Positions 11,425 through 20,718 of a stretch of DNA of 64,000 nt are shown in pieces. Below the pieces are notes generated by a model that saw nothing but the letters and a program-made list of their open reading frames with translations, was not told where the DNA came from and made no database searches. This DNA comes from Trichaptum fuscoviolaceum (lineage: Eukaryota > Basidiomycota > Agaricomycetes > Hymenochaetales > Trichaptaceae). A program made the position numbers and the translations under genes. How positions within the stretch are numbered: position 1 is the stretch's first letter; each line of letters opens with the position of its first letter. The stretch lies in contig CAJSYZ010000012.1 in NCBI GenBank assembly GCA_910574455.1, positions 2,721,317-2,785,316 on the forward strand, read 5' to 3'.

Positions 11425-12004
11425 TGTTACGACACAGAGTGGTTCTATGCGTTCTCAGGACCTCGGACAACGTAAATCGGACGATCAGCGGCTGTGCAAA
11501 GCGGTTCCACACTCTGGGAAGCACTTGACAAGTCAATTAAGCTATTCTACACATCAGAAGCACAAATATAACGTCACCTGGGAAGCACTTGACAAGAGGC
11601 CAAAAGTGGAGTGCTTCTCAGGCGGACGGGCGCTTTTGGCAAGCGCAGGAGGAACTATACAGTTCCTCCAAGCCACCGTCCGTACGGACCCGTGGTCCGA
11701 TCCGAATTTGAAATACAAATAGAAAGATGAATAAGCATCGCTGGCGCGCCGGGTTTGAACCCAAGCGCACCAAAAAGTGTCCGTTAGTGAATAGAATGAA
11801 AAGAAACAATAATCCCGTGTGCAGACAGATGCAAAGGTGTACGCGCCGTACGGGCTTCGTACCAAGCGCGTACCGCTGACCGTACGAGACCGTACGAGTG
11901 TCTCGTACGATGTCAGGAATCGAAAGTAAATAAAAACATCAGTAAATCATAAGTAAACGGAAAATAAAAGAAAACAATAAGTAAATCCGTGGCGATTCCT
12001 GACA
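11425..12004 (-). repeat. 5' LTR of the retrotransposon (right copy)
   Basis: 580 bases with TG...CA termini, nearly identical to the left LTR. On the minus strand it precedes gag and so should hold the element promoter. The bases inside the LTR border (11400-11424) should include the primer-binding site, but I could not match them to a tRNA end. Confidence 0.95.
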
Positions 12005-12238
12005 GCATGACCTCGTAAGCCTTTCTTTTTCTTCTCCTTTATTTGCTCTTGAGAAGACGTCTCTGATTTCGAATGACCTTCTTTCAATATTGCAAGTAAG
12101 CGAGCAATGATGTCTCCGATTGGCTACTTTGTTGCATAAATACAACAAGGCCCTTGGTATTCCTCAGTGTCAGAACTCACTTGACATTCTCTCCTAAAGC
12201 TCGTACTGGAGAACTCTGCTGCTCACTAAAACATCACG

Positions 12239-13584
12239 ATGGTCCTGTCTACATTATCCTGCTTTGCTGCCACCCTTCTTGTTGTTTCTTCGTTGGCCAT
12301 ATCCTCAGTTGCTCTGCCAACGACGGGTGTTTATGGTCTTGAGAAACGAGCGATCTCCCAATCTCTCATAGATGTCTTCGAGTGGTATGTCAAGTACGCA
12401 TCGGGTGCCTACCAACTCTTCTGCCCTGTGCCGAATGGGAAAGTGCTTGTTACTCAGGTTCGCTCTCTTGACCTTGTCCTTTTAATCACTTGGGAGCTAA
12501 CTCATGACATTGAACCACCTAGTTCAGCGAGTCGTCCACAGACACACAGGGATATATCGCTCGAGATGATACGCGGAAAGAAATCATCGTCGCCTTCCGC
12601 GGCAGTATTCAACTCCAGGACTTCGTTACAGGTCCGTAGCTTCCTAACTATCGGCGTCTGTACGGTTCCAATCATGAATTATTTCACAGATATCGAGTTC
12701 CTGCTCGCCAACTACACGTCTCCGGGAGTTCCAGGCTCCCTCGTGGGCGGTGTTCAAGTTCACTACGGCTTTCTCACAGCGTACAACAGCGTCGCGGCCA
12801 CCGTGATCTCCGCCGTTCAGGCGCAGCTTGCCTTGTACCCGTCGTACACGATCATCTCTCTCGGCCACTCGCTGGGCGCCGCGCTCGCGTCCCTCGGCGG
12901 CATCTCCATTGCTGAAAACTTCCCTGATGCACCATTAAGAGTGTATACTTTCGGACAGCCTCGGACTGGGAACCCCTCGTACGCGAACCTTGCTGAGAGC
13001 GTAATTGGAGTGGAGAACATCTTCAGGAGTGAGCTATGCACTCTTTCCTATACTATTGCATAGAAGGCTGACTTTAATTGTGATGGACAGCGACGGAAAC
13101 ATATGGTATCTATGAATATTAAGTTCGTTTACATATCAGTTCTCAAACCCTTTTTTTCCTCAGATGGCGTCCCGACCATCCCACCAACCTCATTCGGGTA
13201 TAGGCACCAGTATGTCTATATTTATTTTCTGGCTGTCCTTCAAAACGTTCTGAAAACTAAATGTACAAAGCGGCACTGAATACTGGGTATCCCAAGACCC
13301 CAGTGAGTCTTCCGGACTATAATTCTGTCGTCGAGAGGAGTCCAATTGACGATGCTTCTGTAGACACTGACCCTGACAACGTCGTGAAATGCTCTGGACA
13401 GGAGGACCCTGATTGCAGTGACTCGATTCCTTCTACCGGAATCAACGACGCGCATCTGAGGTACTTCGGGCAAGGTGAGAGTCACACGTTTAATATTTCA
13501 TGACGATCCTTCTCATAACTGTTTTAAACCTCGCTCTATCTACTAGTTATTGCTCTTAATCCTACAGTATGCTTGGACCTTTGA
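12239..13584 (+). CDS. Secreted class 3 lipase (alpha/beta hydrolase), seven exons, one-base frame break near the end
   Basis: Exons are 12239-12457, 12523-12631, 12690-13028, 13091-13105 (15 nt), 13164-13209, 13271-13474 and 13547-13584. The start gives a hydrophobic signal peptide (about residues 1-25). Family motifs appear in order: VAFRGS oxyanion region; GHSLGAALASL nucleophile elbow; FGQPRTGN; the catalytic Asp in DGVPTIPPTSFGYR; and the catalytic His in the HGTEYW stretch, whose codon is split by intron 5. The C-terminus reads CSGQEDPDCSDSIPSTGI..H..YFGQ and ends ALNPTVCLDL, as in fungal lipases of this class. The exon sum is one base over a multiple of three: directly after GTEYW the run GGG at 13285-13287 has one base too many. 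The product is expected to be a secreted acylglycerol or feruloyl-type esterase. An upstream TATA-like ATAAATA lies near 12136. Confidence 0.85.
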
Positions 13585-14109
13585 GTCCTTATCCAGGAGT
13601 ACACATTGTGAGGTACATGGCGTTCTGTTTTATTCAGTAACAAAATATTTGTTTATTCGTAACCCTGTGCATAAACGCAGGGCAGATCAATCTGCTCGTT
13701 GTATTCCTGCTGTAAGTGAAAATTCTATCAATGATATGCGTCTGTGCTAAAAAAAGTGATTATACTATATACAGACCCGGCGTCTTCAACGTGATTGTGA
13801 GGCTCGTAGAAAACGGGTTCAAGCAATTACACTGGACATAAGTATTAAGGACAAGATCAGTGTAGCCAGACGTGAGCTAAGAGGTAAAAAAGTAGCTGTT
13901 AGTTTCAGATGCTTGCTGCTTAACTAGGATTTCTATATCGCAGCTGCCGTGGCACCGTGACCACGATCGCACCTTCTTTCAGCTCCCGGAAGCTTGAAAA
14001 ACGTTCCCAAGTGAGTCGACGGTCTTTGGCACGCCGCGGGGGTAAGCATGTGATTGCACCGTGACACGGCAAGGCAACGCGTCGCGTCTCGCCAGCGGCC
14101 TGACGAAAA
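13585..14109. other. Spacer between lipase and inverted-repeat element
   Basis: No gene supported. The right part (about 13940-14109) is GC-rich compared with its surroundings and may be debris of an older insertion. Confidence 0.4.
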
Positions 14110-14142
14110 GGCCGCCTACAAGTGCCGCCGCTGCCGCATGCA
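14110..14142 (+). repeat. Left terminal inverted repeat
   Basis: Exact reverse complement of 15016-15048. Confidence 0.85.
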
Positions 14143-15015
14143 GCCGCCTACAAGTATCGCCGCTGCCGCATGCATGACTGCAGACACGGAACCAATGATA
14201 AATAAGATAAAATACTGTAGAAATTAATGAAGTCATTGCATGTACCACAGCTGTCCAAACTGCCGCATGCAGTGCCGCCTACCTGTCAAAACTGCCGCCT
14301 ACCTGTCAAAAATGCCGCATGCAAACCCTGGCACAGCCATTGAAGTGCCGCATACACTACCGCATACAGGCTTGAAGACTGCAGTCAAGCCGCATGCAGA
14401 GTTGCAACGGGGTCCCGAACCTTCCCAAAGCGTACTAGACTCAGGTACAAACACAGCCATGCATTCAGTTTCCCACAGCCACTCATCAAATTGTAGATCT
14501 TGCATACGACAATATGATTACTTGCATAGCAGAAGTGGTTTAGATATAAAACAAACACAGTACTGTCTATTGTAATGTACTAATAAGATATAAAATAAAT
14601 GATAATTAACTATGAGAAATAGAGAACAAAATGGCACATGTCTTCGTAAAACTTGTCAATGTCCGTTACCCGGTTTTCGGTAATCCTTCAAGTTGTCTGC
14701 TTGTCCCCTCAGGCTGTTCTCGGACACCAAGTCACACAGTATATTTGTCCTGATTTTAACTTAACAACACTTAATATCATACTTTCAACTAACTTAATAC
14801 ACCCAATATTGACTTAAGCAAATTGTATGAGAATATATTTACTAAAGAGTGACCCAGACCATAGTCTTGTGACATTTATTTGGTCTTCGATAGATCTGAG
14901 ATATTATCGGGGCTCTTGCCCCCGGTCACTTACGAGACCGTAGGCGGCACTTTGTACAATGACCGCCTACGCCTACTAGTACTGCATGCGGTCCTGTATA
15001 GAAAGTGCCGCCTAC

Positions 15016-15048
15016 TGCATGCGGCAGCGGCGGCACTTGTAGGCGGCC
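15016..15048 (-). repeat. Right terminal inverted repeat
   Basis: Exact reverse complement of 14110-14142. Confidence 0.85.
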
Positions 15049-15207
15049 AGTATCATTCACTCTTCTCAAAACTTCTGAAAAATGTTATTTTAATCATCTT
15101 TTCAAGTCTACATCTTTACTTAAGTGACTAGATAATCTGCATCTACTGATCATTCCTTGCGAGGAGATTTTTCGTATTATCCGCTATCAGCCACAATTCA
15201 TCATCAA

Positions 15208-17205
15208 CTAGTCAGACAGTAGGTCAATATGACGCTTACGTATGTTTGATAGCTTGCCACTAAGCCCAGAATTAGTGAGCATTGCCTTGACTTCGGGAGG
15301 CTTGACATTTTTGCCTCTCCGAGCAATGAGATACGCCGCCAATCCAGCCACATGAGGAGTGGCCTAAAGGAAGGCATACCATGAATTCCAAGAGAAGATA
15401 TTAGGCTGATGGCAAAAGGTCTTACCATGGATGTACCGTTTGAGACTCTGATTGCGGTGTCGTTCTCAATGCCGGCACTCGTGATGTTCTCACCCGGTGC
15501 AAATATATCGACAACGGTCCCGTAATTCGAAAAGTCTGCCCGAGCGTCTCTGATGTTCGCAGCGCCCACGGTGATCGCGGCCTCACATCGTGCAGGGCTG
15601 ATTTCTTTCGCGTCCCCATTGTTATTACCGGCCGCGACGACAACTGTTACACCCTTGTTGACGAGCTGGTACATTGCCAAGTGTGCGAGGTAAACGACCA
15701 TACATTCCGTCGACAAGGTTAGCCGTAGCGTCAGATACGTATACGGTGTATAAAGGTGAAGAGAAGGATCGGTTGACTTACACTGGTGACAGCTGTGTCT
15801 AGCGACTTTGACGCTTCCCCGAGCCACCCGAGGCTCATATTCGTGACCGAGGCCCTATCTCCGTTACGCTCCGCTTCCTTCGCCACGTATTCCACACCGC
15901 TGATACTAGAATCAGAGAATTCATAATGTTCAGTGTGGGCCGGAGCGAGTCAGCAATAATGCATTAAGGGAATAATTAGTATTCTTACATATCGGAAAGA
16001 TATCCTAGGCTAAACCGGCATTCATGTAAACAAATAAGTACAAGCTTATAAATTGTGTTTGCAAGTAGAAGTAACAAACCCATCGTCGCTCAGGACCTTG
16101 ACGGCGATAAGGGTAGCAGTCTTCGCGACGCCCCACCGTTGACCGCCGAGTATTGCACTACATGGCAGACGTTAAATGTTAGTATTCTCGATGAACATGA
16201 ACATGGATTGGAGAGAGGGTTTGTCCGTACGCGACGTGTGTTCCGTGGCCATTCCCATCGGCGTCCTAGAGAACATGCAGTTTAGCATTGCTCCATCGGT
16301 ATGCGCACAGGAAGCCATGCTACGGCTGCTTGTGGAAAGGGCGACTCACCTGGTACGGCCCGAACGTCTTGCCCCACCTGGCTCTTCCTTCGAAGTCCTC
16401 CTGTAAAGAGCAGAATACCGAGCTCGTATCTACTCATCCAATAAGCCTGAGGAAGAAGCATATTGACTCACATGTGTGATACGAATACCTGGGAAGACAG
16501 AATACTTAGTACATTGATACTTGTTTTGCGAACGTTCTTGAAGACCTCACCAGTATCTAACAGCGAGAAACATAATGCAAGTTAAAGCAAGCATTTGTAA
16601 GATATTTAGTAGTAAAGTTTGGCAGTTTGTACTGACTGTTAGCTCACCTATGACATATGCATCAACATTCACAATGGCATCATCGTATATATACTGATAA
16701 TCAAGGGCTGTTGGTGAACGGTTCAGGCGGTCGTCCTGGGATAAGCGAGCTAGCCCCCAGGGTGCGTCTGCCCTGTTCACAAAATGAGAACAAAAAGAAA
16801 GAAAAAGGGACGGAAGAAAGACAACTGCACGCACTGTGTCACGGAAGTGAAGGCCTGATATTGACCGTCCTCCTCTATTGACAGAACGTCTGCGCTTGAC
16901 CGAAGGAAAGCTAACCCAGCACCTTCCAATACCACTGGTAGTAGAGTTCACGAAATCAAATATAAGCATTAGACGGAAGCATAGCAGAAGGATACATCAG
17001 TACCGACGAATCCGTTGAGGAAGCCTGGATCCCAGTCCGCAGTGACTTCGAAACTGGGATAACTGGCGACGGCGTGACGCAGGAAGGATGCCTTCTCGAC
17101 GTGTGTTCTAAGCAACACGATGTAGCTATTCTCTTTTTTTGATCCGCTATGGACTATGATATCAAGAAGAGGCGTCGATGACATCGGTATCTGGTTCGTG
17201 GGCAA
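15208..17205 (-). CDS. Subtilisin-like serine protease, S8A proteinase K type, with inhibitor I9 propeptide
   Basis: Twelve exons on the minus strand: 17205-17004, 16910-16835, 16772-16648, 16556-16551, 16488-16472, 16400-16350, 16265-16231, 16157-16080, 16009-15989, 15905-15782, 15665-15426 and 15363-15208. They total 1131 nt (376 residues) with all phases closed. Residues 1 to about 100 form an I9 propeptide (SYIVLLR, then LSIEEDGQYQAF). The catalytic domain starts near QADAPWGLARLS. Catalytic Asp135 (VIDTG) sits on a 6-nt micro-exon, His169 lies in GNGHGTHVA, and Ser324 lies in NGTSMATPHVAG. The oxyanion Asn is in AAGNNN. Micro-exons of 17 and 21 nt also occur. No typical signal peptide is seen at the chosen ATG (17205), so an upstream exon may be missing or the enzyme may be intracellular. 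The sequence after His169 is one or two residues shorter than usual. Confidence 0.88.
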
Positions 17206-18539
17206 GGTAGATGTTGAGGAAATGTACAGCCTGAGCCAAATGAGAGTCGAGACTGATATTTAAACGACCCACGAGGTCAATCCGATTAACAAGAGTGCTC
17301 AATGTGCAGTGTAGCGGTCGTCCGGTGTGCTGACCGCTGACCGCTGACGTGAACGGGTGAGCCTGAAATTTAAAGTCATATATTCGTTTAGGTTAGGCTG
17401 TTATAAAGGCGAACGATACGCACAAGAAGGGAAACTCTCCGTTGCCGACGTTATACCGGCGCTTAAATGAAAAGTCGGCGCTAAAATGATATGCAATCAT
17501 GTTGACAACTCTCCCGAAGGCTTGGCTCTTTTGACGCAAATCGAATCGTGTCGCCTATCTAATTATCAACTGAACAGATAAGCGCCCTTCAAAGTTTGAT
17601 TACCCACCCGCTTGCAAGGACATGAGTTCCAAACGACAAATGAGGGAAGACAGTGCAACGTTGCGCGGATCGGAGCCTGGTCACGAGAATGACAGTTACT
17701 CCGGATCTTCTTCAAAGAATGCTAGCGGGATGGCTATGGCACAGGAGATGCGAAATAAAGGAAGGGCAGAATTATTTGATTATTACGAGCATCAACGACT
17801 TCTCGTCTTTGACAGGAATGTTGTTCGTATTAGGCACATGGAGTCCCGCGTTCCTTGGATGCTCCTCGTTTCAGCTCATTCAGCCCTTCAGCCCGGGAAA
17901 GGAGCAGAAGGAAGGTGCGCTTCAGTGAAGCGCAACTTCGCGGATAAAGGAGTCTTGCATTAACCGAGACTGAATGAGTCAGATGTGAGCTTCTATTGAT
18001 CGAGAAGATACATACGCATCTCTGGAAAGGTGATTGACGCCCGCAATTGCAAGCAGGCGAACTTTACGCCGTCGAATCATGTGTGCTATCGTCCTGCGTG
18101 CAATGGATAGCCCCGCGGGAAGCATCCTTCCGCCCTCTGCCCCTTGTGTGTTGGCGTCCACGTTGTTCCAGTGTTACCAAAAGAAAAACGATCTTAGCGT
18201 GTTTCGGCCGTCTTATCGACAGGTGGCTCATCTCCATTACGACCATACTATTTCTGCGAAGTAAGGACATGTGGGAGGCGGCAAATTCCAGAACGTGCTG
18301 TTTAAGGCGTGCAGCTGAAGGTTGACTGTGAGATGCGCCTGAAGTGAGACGTACCTGTAGGAAGGGAAAAGCATTCGTAGCGAGTGCTCCAAGTATAGCC
18401 CATTCGATAGCAGACCTTGGTTGATGTATTAATGGATTACGCGGATAAGAGAAGAAAGGTCCAAACCTTCTTGTTTATTGGAGTCCCGCTGAGTTCATGA
18501 ATTCTGAATCGGCATCAAGGACAGAATCTGTAGTGCCAC
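17206..18539. other. Spacer without a recognised gene
   Basis: Several overlapping short frames (for example 17622-17963) have no recognisable motif, splice structure or conserved copy in the window. A small cluster of GACCGCTGACCGCTGACG lies near 17330-17348. Confidence 0.45.
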
Positions 18540-18680
18540 GTGTCAATGGCAGCAAAGAACTAGCTCAGGTGATCACAAAGTCAATTTAATCTCCTTTAAG
18601 ATACTCCAGTGAGCAAGAGAAAGCCACTCACCTCCATGTCACCACCTGGGATCAGCACGTAGTATTCCAAGTCTTGCGAG
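18540..18680 (-). pseudogene. Relic of the aspartic protease gene (around exons 3-4)
   Basis: The plus strand here reads GTCAATGGCAGCAAAGAACT and, about 90 bases on, CACTCACCTCCATGTC. Both match the exon 4 start and exon 3 donor of the intact protease at 42165-42270. The intervening sequence is degraded and shorter. This is a decayed fragment lying in the same orientation as the left-arm copy. Confidence 0.6.
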
Positions 18681-18689
18681 CTCCAACAG

Positions 18690-20718
18690 AACGACGTTCG
18701 ATCACGAGGAGACTGACGAGGAGTCGAATAAGGAGGATGATGCTTTAATGAAGTAGAACTAGACCATCCAGAGGTTGCATCCGGGAATGTTCACCACAGC
18801 AAACTTTGCATACAAGTTTCTGGGGTAAGCCTTTAGTCGCCAACATGTCGGATGAGCCGAGCTTTGTGGAGTCGTGTAGGTTAGTCATAGTAAGATTGAT
18901 CAGGCATCATGCCGCACCTATGGCAATTGGTGCTAAGTTGGAGACGGTTTCGATGTGGACGTTCTACGTTATGCGGGGACGGATGAGCAAAGCAGGGCAT
19001 CAATATGACAAGATGGGTACATACTTTGCGCGTCTTTCAAAGCCGCAGACCCAGACTATCCATTCCCTCAGACCCTCGGCATCTGGGCTCTTTTCCGCTT
19101 ACTACCCCGAGTCAATCCCGAGGTCGACAGTCTTGGAGCCGGCCTTCGAACAAGAGGTAAGTGTACGAGTTTCACCACTCTACTAAGATGTAACCTAATG
19201 AGTTCGATTGATTAGCAGATGAGTGAGCTTTAAATATATCTGATCAAGAAAGTAATGGCTGACTGCGAAAATTGTGATTCCCTGTGTATCGTAAGAGCAT
19301 TGTTTGATGATAGGTTTGAATGAGAGGAAAGGAGTAAATATTGATTAACTTGAATGCATTGGCAACGCATGGATCTTTTTAGATCTACAGTAAATTCGAC
19401 GCCAACGTATCGTGCTGACTTTTCCATCACACGACATCGCGATTCCGACAGAATACAGGGTACGACTCGGAGGTTCGGAGTATTTGAAGGTTGCTTTTAT
19501 ACAATAGGCTCGCGAGGCGTTCGCGAGAGAAGGACGTTTCAATAGTCACGATAGTTATTGCAACATGATTGCGGTCATTTCAAAGTCACGCTCAAGTAAA
19601 ACTTCAATGTTCAGCTTGCAAATGGCTTTGAAACTCAGCCTGAGCACCGGCACTGGCACGCGCCGGACTCGAAGGCCGCGTCACCCTCAGCCTGAGGTTG
19701 ACGGTCATGGTCACTGGCATTCTCACGCCGTGCCCTGATGCCCAGCATCGCTGAGTTGCATCGTCTCTCATATTGACGACTGCAAAACACATCCATTGCC
19801 AAACGTCCCTCCCACACTCGCCAATGCTTAGTTTATCGACGTGCCAGAGGTCGTCTGGGAAATTACGCTCTTCGTCTGGCACACCCAATCCATTTGCAGG
19901 ATCATTCTGCGTGACTTCAGACTACCACTTGTCGGTGGACTAACGTTGCTTGAGACATTAGCTATTAATTATCCTTCAGTAGGTCAACACAGCGAGACGT
20001 AAGTGCTTGCCTTTACGAAGCAATTGAGAGGCTTGAACTTCTATCTAAGAACCACTTCCCAAAGAAAAGCAGGCAAATCTCGAACACCCTGACAAGTTCC
20101 CTCGGTAATTTAGGACTATGATGAAAAAGTCATGGAGTTAATGTGATACTTATGAGGCTACTTGTCCACGACTTCATCAAACTGTGCAATACTGAGTGAT
20201 GCAGCATGTCAAAAAACGTGTATAGCCATATGCAAACTCCATCAAAATTAAGCCTGGACCCCAAGTGCGTGTTATCACTCTTATTAGTGCATTTGAAGCA
20301 TTTTGGATCCAGGTTCTCTCGCTTCCCGGACAGTTCGCCTCAAGGATTCGGTGTGTAAGCCTTATCTCTCGCCTTATAATCTCTACTTATTATGGCGGTA
20401 GGATCAAATCGATCGTAGTGGGGCGATGATAAATCTCGATCATCACTTCAACTTGTTGATACATTTACTTGAGAGTGCCAAATCTGTGCCGATCTTCCAC
20501 ACTTCATCTTTATTCCAGGGCTCACACTATATCTCATGAACATGTGAAGAGATACCGTCACATGTGAAGGGAGCAGGGGGCTTTTTGTTAGATAGCAAAG
20601 TATGTACGTTGCAGGCGCTGAAGTTACCATATGCGAGTACTTAAGCTTATTAGTTATGGTGCGTATCCCTTGTCTACGTGTCCTCGTCATTGCTTTCAAC
20701 CTCCTGTTCCAGACTAAG
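18690..20718. other. Spacer; one exon-like fragment
   Basis: No complete gene. At about 19012-19156 one plus-strand frame reads smoothly (FKAADPDYPFPQTLGIWALF, then RLLPRVNPEVDSLG) up to a GTAAGT donor, and looks like a lone exon of an unidentified gene. AGCCTGAG motifs lie near 19637 and 19686. Confidence 0.4.

Larger units (their letters stand above)
5684..12004 (-). mobile_element. Ty3/gypsy LTR retrotransposon with chromodomain integrase, young but with broken pol
   Basis: The element is complete in outline: LTR, gag, pol with protease-RT-RNase H-integrase-chromodomain order, and LTR. It is flanked by the 5-base duplication GCATG (5679-5683 and 12005-12009). The two LTRs match throughout except for one A in a run (near 6048-6051 versus 11788-11790), so the insertion is recent. 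All coding lies on the minus strand. The order RT before integrase, plus a chromodomain after the integrase, places it among the chromoviruses (Metaviridae-type elements of fungi). Gag and pol are in different frames, with pol in the -1 frame relative to gag. Pol carries two frame breaks, so this copy cannot make a full polyprotein as read. CGTACG-type hexamers are strikingly frequent across both coding and LTR sequence. Confidence 0.95.
14110..15048. mobile_element. Non-autonomous DNA transposon with 33-bp perfect terminal inverted repeats
   Basis: The ends 14110-14142 and 15016-15048 are perfect inverted copies of each other (33 bases, beginning GGCCGCCTACAAGTGCC). The outer 300 bases on the left and about 120 on the right are filled with repeated GCCGCATGCA and GCCGCCTAC words in both orientations. 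The core (about 14500-14900) is AT-rich with no coding frame. GC-rich subterminal repeat clusters with an empty core are seen in non-autonomous KDZ, hAT-like and Mutator-like elements of basidiomycetes; class assignment is open. I found no clear target duplication. Confidence 0.75.

Noticed and set aside
16547..16969. 140-codon minus-strand frame through S8 protease introns
   Set aside because: It is an exon plus retained introns. The spliced model restores family motifs and closes all phases.
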